From contig CAZDOK010000012.1 of NCBI GenBank assembly GCA_964507025.1, positions 39,624-103,623 of the forward strand: 64,000 nt of DNA, in the 5' to 3' direction. Of this stretch, positions 23,975-31,455 are shown piece by piece. This stretch comes from Amarobacter sp964507025. Lineage in GTDB: Bacteria > Chloroflexota > Dehalococcoidia > Tepidiformales > Tepidiformaceae. A program made the position numbers and the translations under genes. A model generated the notes under the pieces. The model saw only the letters and a program-made list of their open reading frames with translations, ran no database searches and was not told the DNA's origin. Each line of letters begins with the position of its first letter. The first letter of the stretch is position 1.

Positions 23975-24004
23975 TTGATTCGTGCAGCCGATGGGGACTA
24001 TAGT
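23975..24004 (+). promoter_or_regulatory. Promoter of exporter leader transcript
   Basis: TTGATT at 23975-23980 and TATAGT at 23999-24004 are 18 nt apart. The -10 box ends 7 nt before the ATG of the first leader ORF (24012), so that ORF would be at or near the 5' end of the RNA. Confidence 0.6.
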
Positions 24005-24011
24005 CTGCGAG

Positions 24012-24038
24012 ATGTACGAAAGGGGGCGCCGCCGATGA
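24012..24038 (+). CDS. Leader peptide 1 (8 residues, arginine-rich)
   Basis: ATG-initiated frame encoding MYERGRRR, with Arg codons AGG, CGC, CGC and CGA. It starts right after the -10 box and its TGA overlaps the ATG of leader ORF 2 (ATGA). The codons AGG GGG CGC CGC contain strand 1 (GGGCGCC, 24024-24030) of the proposed attenuator. I infer a control peptide whose translation state decides RNA folding; it is too short to support by homology. Confidence 0.45.
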   Translation: MYERGRRR

Positions 24039-24112
24039 CCACCATGAAGCCAATCGCTGGCGGCCGGCTGCGCCGCGGTGCGGCGCGCGCCAGAAGGGTG
24101 CCCATCGAGTAG
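24035..24112 (+). CDS. Leader peptide 2 (25 residues, arginine-rich)
   Basis: Encodes MTTMKPIAGGRLRRGAARAR plus five residues (RVPIE). Eight of 25 residues are Arg or Lys. Its last codons contain strand 2 (GGTGCCCA, 24097-24104), which can pair either with strand 1 inside leader ORF 1 or with strand 3 of the terminator. AGGGGGC lies upstream of the ATG as a possible ribosome site. Real expression is inferred only from layout. Confidence 0.4.
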   Translation: MTTMKPIAGGRLRRGAARARRVPIE

Positions 24113-24140
24113 GAACGGGACCAGGACGAACCGTTCGCAG

Positions 24141-24176
24141 CCGTGGGCGCCGACCACCAATCGCCCACGGTTTTTT
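24141..24176 (+). terminator. Intrinsic terminator ahead of ABC exporter (attenuator)
   Basis: CCGTGGGCG (24141-24149), 12-nt loop, CGCCCACGG (24162-24170), then six T: a textbook terminator in the 5' leader of the exporter operon, 85 nt before its GTG. The left arm continues to GCC, so TGGGCGCC (24144-24151) can instead pair with GGTGCCCA at 24097-24104 and block the terminator. Located with no gene to terminate except the leader ORFs. Confidence 0.8.
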
Positions 24177-24260
24177 GATCCCCGCCTTCGTGCCGGGTGA
24201 GAGATGCCGGGGGCACGCCGGCCTCGAGCCGCAGACGCTCACACCACGAGGAGGAGATCA

Positions 24261-25154
24261 GTGACGGTGGCGACCACAGAGCCAGAACAGTTTCGAGGGT
24301 TGCGGACCGCGGTTGACGCGCAGGCGCGCGCCCTCGAAGTCGACGATGTGACGAAAGTGTTCCGGCAGGGGCCAGGGCTCATCGGCCGGATGCGGGGGAA
24401 GCGCGAGGAGCGGAAACGCGTGGTAGCGGTCGACCACGTGAGTTTCGTGGTGGAGCGGGGCGAGATCTTCGGCGTGCTGGGACCGAACGGGACCGGGAAG
24501 AGCACGCTCATCCGGCTGATGTCGACGTTGCTGATGCCCGACACGGGACGAGTGCGGGTGTTCGGGCTGGACGTGGAGCGGGACGAGGCGCAGGTGAAGC
24601 GGCTGATCAACCGGGTTTCGGTGGAGGCGTCGTTCTTCAAGAAGCTCTCGCCGATGGAGAACCTGATGTACGGGGCGCGGCTGTACGGAGTTGAGCCCGC
24701 CTACGCGCGGCGGAAAGTCGTCGAGATCCTGACCCGGCTGGGGCTGGAGAACCGGTCGATCGGGGCATCGATGGAAGACATGTCGCGCGGGATGCAGCAG
24801 AAGGTGGCGATCGCGCGGGCGTTCCTGACTGCGCCGGTGCTGTTGCTGCTGGACGAGCCGACGACGGGGCTCGACCCGCATTCCAAGCGGGAAGTGCAGG
24901 CGGCCGTGCGGGAACTGCGCGACACCCACGAAGCCACGGTTGTGCTGACCACCCACGACATGCAGGAAGCGGACGAACTGTGCGACCGGATCGCGATCGT
25001 GGACAAGGGGCGCATCGTGGCGCTCGACACGCCGCCGGCCTTGAAGGAGATGGTCCGGCAGCCGGGAGAGGCGCCTCCGTCGCTGGAGGATGTCTTCCTT
25101 CGGCTGACGGGAAAAAAGCTCGAAGAGGCGGACAAGGAGGCAGAACAGTCATGA
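24261..25154 (+). CDS. ABC exporter ATP-binding protein (DrrA/NatA-like)
   Basis: A 297-residue ATPase of the ABC-2 exporter type. Walker A is GPNGTGKST, the signature is MSRGMQQKVAIARA (as in DrrA/NatA relatives), Walker B is LLLLDEPTTGLDP and the switch His is in TTHDMQEA. GTG 24261 follows GAGGAGGAG. The stop overlaps the ATG of the permease gene by 4 nt. Substrate unknown; a drug or lipid exporter is typical of the group. Expression is probably governed by the attenuator-like leader at 23975-24176. Confidence 0.92.
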   Translation: MTVATTEPEQFRGLRTAVDAQARALEVDDVTKVFRQGPGLIGRMRGKREERKRVVAVDHVSFVVERGEIFGVLGPNGTGKSTLIRLMSTLLMPDTGRVRVFGLDVERDEAQVKRLINRVSVEASFFKKLSPMENLMYGARLYGVEPAYARRKVVEILTRLGLENRSIGASMEDMSRGMQQKVAIARAFLTAPVLLLLDEPTTGLDPHSKREVQAAVRELRDTHEATVVLTTHDMQEADELCDRIAIVDKGRIVALDTPPALKEMVRQPGEAPPSLEDVFLRLTGKKLEEADKEAEQS

Positions 25155-25987
25155 CACTGGCGTATCACGAATTACGGGCGAGTTATGCGTTCGTCGAACG
25201 CAACATCAACCTGGTGAAGCGGTACTGGGGGTGGGAGCTGGTGTGGATGCTCTACACCATCGCGAACTCACTGGCGGTGGTGCTCATCGCGCGCGGGGCG
25301 AACACGGCCGTTGGCGGGCAGCCGTTGAGCCCGGCGCAGGTGGACACGCTCATCCTCTTCCTGGCGATTGGCGCGCTGGTGTGGCACTACCTGGCGGTGG
25401 TGTTCCAGACGGTGAGCGAGATGATCAGCTGGGAGCGCTGGGAGGGGACGATCGAGTACACGTTCATGGCGCCGGTGCGGCGGGGGACGCACATGGTGGG
25501 GACGGCGCTGTTCTCGCTGGTGTACGGGTTCGCGCACACGGCCGTGGTGCTGGTCATCGTGGTGCTCGTGTTCGACCTGAACATGGGCAACGCACACTAT
25601 GTGTCGGCGAGCGCGGTGCTGATTGCGGGGAGCCTGTCGCTGGTGGGGATCGGGATCATGGGGGCGGTGCTGCCGCTGCTGTACCCGGAACGGGGCGCGG
25701 AGATGACGCACGTGATCCAGGCGGCGCTGGTGCTGATCTCCGGCGTGTACATCACCGCGAGCGAGATGCCGGAGCCCCTGGCGACGATCTCGATCTTCAG
25801 CCCGGCGACGTACGTCATCGAAGGGATCCGGTCGGCGCTCATCGACGGGGAGGGGTTCGGGGAACTCTGGCCGACGATGCTGGGGCTGGTTGCGAGCGGG
25901 TTCCTGATGATCCCATTGGGGGTGTACGTGTTCTCGCTGGGCGAGCGGTACGCGAAGCGGACGGGGCGGTTGAAGCGGAGCGGTTAG
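25151..25987 (+). CDS. ABC-2 type exporter permease
   Basis: A 278-residue membrane protein with six predicted helices: TM1 near WELVWMLYTIANSLAVVLIA, later VDTLILFLAIGALVWHYLAV, LFSLVYGFAHTAVVLVIVVL and the end region LGLVASGFLMIPLGVYVFSL. The cytoplasmic SWERWEGTIEYTFMAPVRRG loop is the usual ABC-2 coupling element. It partners the ATPase at 24261-25154, to which it is translationally coupled (ATGA). A tail-anchored half-exporter arrangement with one permease implies a homodimeric channel. Confidence 0.9.
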   Translation: MTLAYHELRASYAFVERNINLVKRYWGWELVWMLYTIANSLAVVLIARGANTAVGGQPLSPAQVDTLILFLAIGALVWHYLAVVFQTVSEMISWERWEGTIEYTFMAPVRRGTHMVGTALFSLVYGFAHTAVVLVIVVLVFDLNMGNAHYVSASAVLIAGSLSLVGIGIMGAVLPLLYPERGAEMTHVIQAALVLISGVYITASEMPEPLATISIFSPATYVIEGIRSALIDGEGFGELWPTMLGLVASGFLMIPLGVYVFSLGERYAKRTGRLKRSG

Positions 25988-26029
25988 GAGGGAGACGGGA
26001 GGAGGGAGGAGGGCCCCGCCCCCACCGAT

Positions 26030-26401
26030 TCACGATTCACGATTGGGGAGGGGGTTGCGGCCGATGACGAGGTCGGGGACTTCCTGGCCGTTTGCCAGGT
26101 GGTGTTCGATAACGCGTTCGAGGTTTTGGGGGGTGAGGGAGCCGTACCAGGTGCCCTCGGGGTAGACGACGGCGGTTGGGCCAGCTTCGCAGATCCGGAG
26201 GCAGCCGACCTTGGTGCGGTAAAGCCGGCCGCGGTCGGGGGAGCCGTTGATCCGTGCGGCGGCCTTCTTGAGCTGGCCCCAGGCGCGGTCGCCTTCTTCG
26301 GGGGTGCAACAGTCCGGGCCGATGCAGAGGAAGATGTGGCGGTCGTAGTGGCCGATGCCGCGCTTTTCGGCGGCGGCGCGGGCGGCTTCGAGATCTGGCA
26401 T
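26030..26401 (-). CDS. Thioredoxin-like [2Fe-2S] ferredoxin
   Basis: A 123-residue protein of the thioredoxin-fold ferredoxin family. Cluster ligands are expected among Cys26, Cys31 or Cys32, Cys67 and Cys71 in IFLCIGPDCC and KVGCLRICEAGP; the end YPEGTWYGSLTPQNLERVIE is typical. These proteins serve as one-electron carriers, sometimes beside hydrogenases, P450s or in nitrogen metabolism. TACACT (26408-26413) lies 6 nt before ATG 26401, the leaderless layout. Divergent from the LuxR gene of the accessory island; it could serve the P450 at 6942 but that is a guess. Confidence 0.88.
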   Translation of the reverse strand: MPDLEAARAAAEKRGIGHYDRHIFLCIGPDCCTPEEGDRAWGQLKKAAARINGSPDRGRLYRTKVGCLRICEAGPTAVVYPEGTWYGSLTPQNLERVIEHHLANGQEVPDLVIGRNPLPNRES

Positions 26402-26513
26402 GGGGGGAGTGTAGAGGAAAGACGCTGATCCGAGCCCATGCTCGTTGCTGCTGGCGCTTTGCCGGGCCGGGGTCTCCGCGACGCGAACTGTGTGTAAATA
26501 TTCCATGAAGTTA

Positions 26514-26543
26514 TTGACTGCCCGCAAATGAAGACGCTAGTCT
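26514..26543 (+). promoter_or_regulatory. Promoter of island LuxR gene
   Basis: TTGACT (26514-26519) and TAGTCT (26538-26543) with an 18-nt spacer. A start site near 26550 excludes the in-frame ATG at 26528 and supports ATG 26573 for the regulator, which has GAGGGTG upstream. Confidence 0.5.
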
Positions 26544-26572
26544 GGCGCCACTGCACGAGCGAGGGTGCCCCA

Positions 26573-26848
26573 ATGCCTCGCCCAGGCGCGGAGGCGGGCA
26601 TGTTAGGCTTGGATCGGCTATCCGACCGCGAGCTCGAGGTCCTAAAGCTTGTCAGCGAGCATTACACTAACCGCGAGATTGCCGACAGATTAGTTCTCGC
26701 AGAGTGCACCGTTGAGACGCACCTTCATCACATCTTGACAAAGCTCCGTGTCCGATCGCGGCACGCGGCAGCGCGTCTGTATTTGGATGCTGCGGGCAAG
26801 ACACATTCGGCCTCACGGAGTGTCGAGACCACACCTCGGAGCTCGTGA
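26573..26848 (+). CDS. Small LuxR-type HTH regulator
   Basis: A 91-residue protein that is almost only a LuxR/FixJ helix-turn-helix: LSDRELEVLKLVSEHYTNRE, IADRLVLAECTVETHLHHIL, then TKLRVRSRHAAARL. There is no receiver or ligand-binding domain, so its activity may be controlled by level or by a partner. ATG 26573 is chosen because the promoter at 26514-26543 starts transcription after the other in-frame ATG (26528). Codon usage (TTA, CTA, AAT present) is less GC-biased than the flanking genome. First gene of the island ending at 29856; probably its local regulator. Confidence 0.85.
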   Translation: MPRPGAEAGMLGLDRLSDRELEVLKLVSEHYTNREIADRLVLAECTVETHLHHILTKLRVRSRHAAARLYLDAAGKTHSASRSVETTPRSS

Positions 26849-26958
26849 CCAAGAATCAATGGTCGTCATGGACGCCTCCCCTGCTATCGTCGCGGCCGGA
26901 AGTTTGCTAGCTCGCAAATCGATTCCGAGCTGGGGCCGAGAGAAGGAGGCAAGATTCC

Positions 26959-27672
26959 ATGAAAACCACTCGGCGAAACATGCTACGGCTGATGACAGCG
27001 GGAACAGCATCGCTTGCTGCCACCGCCGTGGCCGTTCGGGGGTTTGCCGACCCATTTCGTTTGATGCAGCCCACTCGTGTTCTGGCCGTGCCGGGATTTG
27101 CCGCGGACGGAGAGATATTCCACGACTTTGTGCTCCTCCCGTTCGGTGCCACCGCCCCGCCTGCGACCACGAAGCCATCGGTGGTCGCCCCGGCGAGCGA
27201 AGGTAACGGCTCGCTCGGATCTGACGCGTTCCTGCCGGCTAGGGAAGCGGCACGGCAATTCCAGGTACCTGTGCCAGCACTGGACCCCGCGGCCCTTCCC
27301 ATCGCTGCTCGCGGCCTGGTGGCTGCCGAGACATACGTTCGCGTGAATGCACAAGGCCAGCTGGTGTGGTGCTCCACCGAGTATCGACGGCAGGGAACGC
27401 CGGGGGATGCCCCGGTTCTTACGATGCGGCTCGATCGAGGCGTCGGGCGCCCCATTCCTGTCGCGCCGTCCGGTTCCCCTTCATCCGGCCTCATCCCGCC
27501 GGAAAAGGTGGGCTACCTCCCTGCGCCCGGGGTGCTGCTCTCACAGGGCACCGGATTCACGGCGCTCTGGACGGAGGGCGACGCGCTCTTCGTGGTCGAG
27601 TTTGATTCGACTCTACTGCCAGGTGTCTCGCTCGACCAACTGGCGCCGTCGTTCACCGTACTTGCCGGATGA
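26959..27672 (+). CDS. Exported hypothetical protein, twin-Arg-like signal
   Basis: A 237-residue protein with an N-terminal signal (KTTRRNMLRLMTAGTASLAA) that contains an RR pair and a Tat-like hydrophobic core, then a mature part with strands and Pro/Ala linkers. No family recognised. AAGGAGGCAAG upstream of ATG 26959 is a strong ribosome site. Codons favour GCC, CTC and TCC rather than the GCG and CTG of the surrounding genes. It is the first of several genes in tandem leading to the Cys-rich protein at 27703. Role unknown. Confidence 0.7.
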   Translation: MKTTRRNMLRLMTAGTASLAATAVAVRGFADPFRLMQPTRVLAVPGFAADGEIFHDFVLLPFGATAPPATTKPSVVAPASEGNGSLGSDAFLPAREAARQFQVPVPALDPAALPIAARGLVAAETYVRVNAQGQLVWCSTEYRRQGTPGDAPVLTMRLDRGVGRPIPVAPSGSPSSGLIPPEKVGYLPAPGVLLSQGTGFTALWTEGDALFVVEFDSTLLPGVSLDQLAPSFTVLAG

Positions 27673-27702
27673 CGAGTCGAGAACACCCAGGAGGATAGAA
27701 CC

Positions 27703-28263
27703 ATGTCAACCTACCTCTACGCCCCAAAGAGCGGCAACGCGGGATCGTACTTCAGCGGCGGCTCCCCCTACTATTGCAGCGGGGGTTCGCATCCCAGCGT
27801 CCGTTGCTCTTCCCCCTGGGACATCTCGGGATACGGGGATGCCTATATCTACATCGACCCCGGCTGTCTCAGCATCAATACCTGGTATGTTGGCGAGGGA
27901 GCTTGTCGCGCCTGCACTGGGTGCGCCTCCTCTCCCTACACCACCGTGATCCAGGTAGACCTCTACACGGGGACCAATCAGAGCGGCACGCTCTTCGGCT
28001 CGGTGGTCTTCGCACACGTCACGTCTGTGAACTACGGCGGCCAAAACCTCTCAACTTACGGGTCGATAAAAAAGTCGCCCAACAAGATATTCACGACGCC
28101 ATCCGGCTACTGCGGTGGAGACGATTGCGACGGCGATGGCAACGGCGACTATTGTTTCTACGGAGCACATGTCCACATCGAATGCTGCTCCGCCAACGGC
28201 GTAAACACAGGATGGGGCTGCAATTACATCTACGAAGCAAGCACATGGATGTACTACTGGTGA
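27703..28263 (+). CDS. 12-cysteine M23-peptidase-like protein
   Basis: A 186-residue Gly/Ser/Tyr-rich protein with 12 Cys (25, 35, 55, 68, 71, 74, 137, 142, 151, 161, 162, 173), an even number suited to six disulfides. The core resembles an LytM/M23 fold: WDISGYGDAYIYID (D40), VVFAHVTSVNYGGQNLSTYG (compare YAHLSSI-x-GQ), and GAHVHIE (H156, H158; compare GPHLHFE). The usual first His four residues before Asp is missing (Ser), so activity is doubtful. An acidic loop GGDDCDGDGNGDYC could bind calcium. ATG 27703 has AGGAGG upstream, yet no signal peptide follows, odd for a disulfide-rich protein. Confidence 0.6.
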   Translation: MSTYLYAPKSGNAGSYFSGGSPYYCSGGSHPSVRCSSPWDISGYGDAYIYIDPGCLSINTWYVGEGACRACTGCASSPYTTVIQVDLYTGTNQSGTLFGSVVFAHVTSVNYGGQNLSTYGSIKKSPNKIFTTPSGYCGGDDCDGDGNGDYCFYGAHVHIECCSANGVNTGWGCNYIYEASTWMYYW

Positions 28264-28324
28264 TTCCCACGTACGCCCATTCGTCATTCAGAAGCAATAA
28301 GATTCCGTGAGAGGTGGGGGAGTC

Positions 28325-28750
28325 ATGGTCGGCCTAATCGTGACGCTGTTCGCACTGGGCCTCGCGGGTGTCGTGGGGCTCGCCGGTATCATCAAGGGTC
28401 TGCGGTGGGCGCAATACCGGACATCTGTCGCGTCGTGGGGCCTGCCGCGAAAGATGCAGCCTGCGGCCCTGGTGGGTCTGCCATCGTTGGAGGTCGTGAT
28501 TCCGGCGCTCGTTTTCGCCACGGTCCTTGCCGACCGATGGCGCCTCGCCAGCATGTCGGCCCTGGGAGGTTTGGTAGCAGTCCTCTTCGTCGGGCAGGTA
28601 GCCATTTGGAGGTCCGCGAAGGAGGCTCGATGCGGGTGCTTCGGCAAGCCCTCCCGGGTTACCTTCGCGACCGTTTCGCGAACCGGCTTTATCTGTGCAG
28701 TGGCCGCGCTCCTGGTCGCGATGGAATCGCGAGCGGCGGTGCTTCAGTGA
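28325..28750 (+). CDS. MauE-family membrane protein
   Basis: A 141-residue membrane protein with four hydrophobic helices (VGLIVTLFALGLAGVVGLAG; ALVGLPSLEVVIPALVFATV; MSALGGLVAVLFVGQVAIW; TGFICAVAALLVAM) and the CGCFG motif in ARCGCFGKPSRVTFATVSRT, the hallmark of MauE/DoxX-type proteins. MauE assists disulfide formation during maturation of methylamine dehydrogenase. Here it follows a 12-Cys protein in the same island, which suggests a dedicated oxidation role (inference). ATG 28325 follows GAGGTGGGGG. Confidence 0.8.
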   Translation: MVGLIVTLFALGLAGVVGLAGIIKGLRWAQYRTSVASWGLPRKMQPAALVGLPSLEVVIPALVFATVLADRWRLASMSALGGLVAVLFVGQVAIWRSAKEARCGCFGKPSRVTFATVSRTGFICAVAALLVAMESRAAVLQ

Positions 28751-28806
28751 TCGCGGCGGTTCGTCCGACCAAACATGGAAACATAAGCCAAGGAGGCGTT
28801 AGTTAG

Positions 28807-29082
28807 ATGTCTCGCTCTGTGTCAGCGCTCCCCGTCCTGATCCCAGTCCGGTCGCAAGATGATGCAGCCCGAGGGTTGATTCTGGCCATCGTTTTGGACG
28901 ATTGCCAGGCTGGGCTCGGCCTGGTAATTCATGACCTCGACTCGAACTGCTTACGGTCCGTTGACGCCGCTGAATGGAAGGTAGATCGTTTCCCTGGGCA
29001 GCAGAGTGTTGTGCTTCCCGGCCATGGCGCCCCGTTGCGGTTCGCGCCGAACGGGACTCCGGCTCCTGGACGAGGGTCCTGA
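28807..29082 (+). CDS. Hypothetical protein in accessory island
   Basis: A 91-residue frame (MSRSVSALPVLIPVRSQDDA...) preceded by AAGGAGGCG about 12 nt before ATG 28807 and followed 15 nt later by the next gene. No family recognised and no membrane segment. One speculation is a truncated redoxin partner of MauE, because MauE is usually followed by a thioredoxin-like MauD, but no CxxC is present. Its place in a tight gene row is the main support. Confidence 0.5.
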   Translation: MSRSVSALPVLIPVRSQDDAARGLILAIVLDDCQAGLGLVIHDLDSNCLRSVDAAEWKVDRFPGQQSVVLPGHGAPLRFAPNGTPAPGRGS

Positions 29083-29097
29083 AGGAGGACTGCCCCT

Positions 29098-29856
29098 GTG
29101 CGCAAGTGTCTGCTGTTCGCCGTGATCGCAAGTTCAGTGCTCACCTTCGGTGTGGCCTCCGCTCAATCACCCGGCCCATCCCCTACCCCCGCCGCCACTG
29201 CCACCGCGACGCCGCCGGCTGGCCCCATCTACAAGGGCCGCCCGTGCGGCGTCGGAACCCTCATCCACGACTTCCTGATCGTCCAGGAGCCGCCGCCCGG
29301 CCCGGTGGCAACGTGCCTGCAGCCCGTGACGAGCACCGCGCCCGAGCGCCTGTATCGTCTGCGGACGGTCCCGGATGGAATGCGCTTCGAGGGCGTGATA
29401 CGGGATGATTCTCGCGGGCTGGTTTACGTTCTGTACAAGTCACTGGCGGATCCCGAGGGCGGGCCTCCTGTTCAGATTGAGCTGTCGCGGGTGTACAACG
29501 ACCCGGACCCGGTCCTCCTTCGAGACGCGAGCGTTGCGAGTGCCGCCGACTTCCTGCCTGCTCCGGGCATCGCCCTCCGCGACGATCCGGTCCTGCGCGT
29601 CGCGGCGTGGCATGAGGCTGCCGGCGTTTATCACCTCATCATCGACCCTCGGAAGACAACGCTTACCCTGGAGGAGGCCGCGGCATTGCTCGAGCCATTT
29701 GCGCCGGGGCCGCCAAATACCGGTGATGGTCCGATTGCGCCCGGGAGCGAGGGCATGGCGTGGGGAGCCGTTTCCCTCGCCGGCGCAGTGCTGGCAGGGA
29801 CGGCTGGCACCCTGTCTTTGCTTGTGGCGCGCAGGCGCCCGAGGACCGGGCCCTGA
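29098..29856 (+). CDS. Exported, C-terminally anchored hypothetical protein
   Basis: A 252-residue protein with signal peptide (RKCLLFAVIASSVLTFGVAS), a Pro/Thr/Ala-rich linker, a mature domain with two Cys (PCGVGT, VATCLQ) and a C-terminal membrane segment (MAWGAVSLAGAVLAGTAGTL) followed by RRRPR, so it is held on the cell surface. No family recognised. GTG 29098 has AAGGAGG upstream. Last gene of the accessory island; probably works with the other exported proteins there. Confidence 0.7.
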   Translation: MRKCLLFAVIASSVLTFGVASAQSPGPSPTPAATATATPPAGPIYKGRPCGVGTLIHDFLIVQEPPPGPVATCLQPVTSTAPERLYRLRTVPDGMRFEGVIRDDSRGLVYVLYKSLADPEGGPPVQIELSRVYNDPDPVLLRDASVASAADFLPAPGIALRDDPVLRVAAWHEAAGVYHLIIDPRKTTLTLEEAAALLEPFAPGPPNTGDGPIAPGSEGMAWGAVSLAGAVLAGTAGTLSLLVARRRPRTGP

Positions 29857-29932
29857 CGCGGAGAGACGGTTGATGGGTGTTGAATGAACCACGTTCTGTC
29901 GTGGCGCTTTGCGGCGGGGATGATGGGCCACC

Positions 29933-29938
29933 TATACT
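29933..29938 (+). promoter_or_regulatory. -10 box of purF
   Basis: TATACT at 29933-29938 precedes the purF leader; AGCAGGAGGG follows about 23 nt later as ribosome site. The -35 region is not clear. Confidence 0.4.
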
Positions 29939-29980
29939 GGTTGTGCCGTTAACGTCACCCAGCAGGAGGGCGACCAGGGT

Positions 29981-31447
29981 TTGATCCCCGACAGCGATAA
30001 CCCGCGCGAGGCCTGTGGCGTCTTTGGGGTGTACAGCCCCGGGGATGACGTCGCAAGGCTGACGTTCTACGGGCTATATGCCCTCCAGCACCGGGGCCAG
30101 GAAAGCGCCGGCATCGCGACGAGCAACGGGAGCGACTTCAGCCTCCGGACGGGCATGGGATTGGTCTCTCAGGTCTTCGATGAGGAAGACCTCGCGTATC
30201 TGCGCGGACACATTTCGATTGGGCACACGCGTTACAGCACGTCGGGCGGGTCGGTTGCCTGCAACGCACAGCCGATCGTGGTGAACGACAGCCACAACGG
30301 CGAACCGATCGCGCTCGCGCACAACGGGAACCTGACCAACGTGGAGATCCTCCGGGAGGACCTGGAGGCGCAGGGCATCACGTTCGAATCGACGGCGGAT
30401 AGCGAGGTCATCGCGCACCTGCTGGCGATGGCGCCGGCGGGCACGTGGGAAGAGCGCTTCCACTACGTGATGCGGCGGATCGAGGGCGCCTACAGCGTGG
30501 TGATCATGACCAAGGATCGCCTGTTCGCGATGCGCGACCCCATGGGTGTGCGGCCGCTGTGCATTGGACGGCTCGAGAACGGCTGGGTGGTGGCATCGGA
30601 GTCGTGCGCACTGGAACACCTTGGCGTGCCAATGGAGCGGGAAGTGCAGCCGGGCGAGGTTGTGCAGGTCGATGAGCACGGGATGGGGAGCTTCTTCCCG
30701 GTGGCTCCCGCCCGGAAGCGGGCGATCTGTACGTTTGAGTACACCTACTTTGCCCGCCCCGACAGCCGTCTCGGCGGGCAACTTGTTTACCCGGCGCGAG
30801 AAGCGATGGGCGCGCACCTGGCGATGGAACACCCCGTGGAGGCAGACCTCGTGATCGGCGTCCCCGACTCGGCGATCCCGGCCGCGATCGGGTATGCGCG
30901 GGCGGCGGGAATCCCATACCGCGAAGGGCTGGTGAAGAACCGCTACGTGGGCCGGACGTTCATCCAGCCGGACCAGCGAATCCGCGAGGCGGGCGTGAGC
31001 CTCAAGTTCAACGCGCTCTCGGACGTATTGCGAGGGAAGCGCGTGATCCTTGTGGACGACAGCATTGTTCGCGGGACGACAACGCCACGGGTGGTGAGCC
31101 TGGTGCGGAACGCGGGCGCGGCCGAGGTGCACATGCGGATCACCACGCCGCCGATCGTTTCGCCGTGCTTCCTTGGCGTGGATATGGCAACGAAGGCGGA
31201 GCTGATTGCGGCAAACCACAGCATCGAGGAGATCCGGGCCCACATCGGGGCCGACTCGCTCGGGTTCCTCAGCCTGGACGGCCTGAACGCCTCGACCGGC
31301 CAGGCGCCGGAAGACCTCTGCAACGCGTGCTTCACCGGCATCTACCCGCTGAACGTGCAGATGCAGATGGACCGGCTCGAGGCGCCGCGCGCTCGGGAGC
31401 CCGAGCTGGTTGCGGCGGAGAGCCTGAACCGGGCGGGGCGCCCGTAG
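29981..31447 (+). CDS. purF: Amidophosphoribosyltransferase
   Basis: A 488-residue enzyme for the first step of purine synthesis: PRPP plus glutamine to phosphoribosylamine. The nucleophile is Cys12 in REACGVFGVY, exposed after removal of an 11-residue propeptide. GHTRYSTSG and ALAHNGNLTN form the glutaminase site; LVDDSIVRGTT is the PRPP loop (about residue 355). Cys residues in AICTFEYTYFARPDS, SPCFLGVD and DLCNACF fit the [4Fe-4S] type as in Bacillus. The only suitable start is TTG 29981, about 12 nt after AGGAGGG. The VOC gene follows 9 nt later. Confidence 0.96.
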   Translation: MIPDSDNPREACGVFGVYSPGDDVARLTFYGLYALQHRGQESAGIATSNGSDFSLRTGMGLVSQVFDEEDLAYLRGHISIGHTRYSTSGGSVACNAQPIVVNDSHNGEPIALAHNGNLTNVEILREDLEAQGITFESTADSEVIAHLLAMAPAGTWEERFHYVMRRIEGAYSVVIMTKDRLFAMRDPMGVRPLCIGRLENGWVVASESCALEHLGVPMEREVQPGEVVQVDEHGMGSFFPVAPARKRAICTFEYTYFARPDSRLGGQLVYPAREAMGAHLAMEHPVEADLVIGVPDSAIPAAIGYARAAGIPYREGLVKNRYVGRTFIQPDQRIREAGVSLKFNALSDVLRGKRVILVDDSIVRGTTTPRVVSLVRNAGAAEVHMRITTPPIVSPCFLGVDMATKAELIAANHSIEEIRAHIGADSLGFLSLDGLNASTGQAPEDLCNACFTGIYPLNVQMQMDRLEAPRAREPELVAAESLNRAGRP

Positions 31448-31455
31448 ACACTGCA

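Noticed and set aside
24177..24260. TPP or other known riboswitch in the exporter leader
   Set aside because: GTGAGAGATGCC superficially recalls a TPP segment, but the rest of the TPP core is missing.
26528..26572. Upstream ATG for the LuxR regulator
   Set aside because: The promoter TTGACT-N18-TAGTCT would start transcription downstream of it, and ATG 26573 has the ribosome site.
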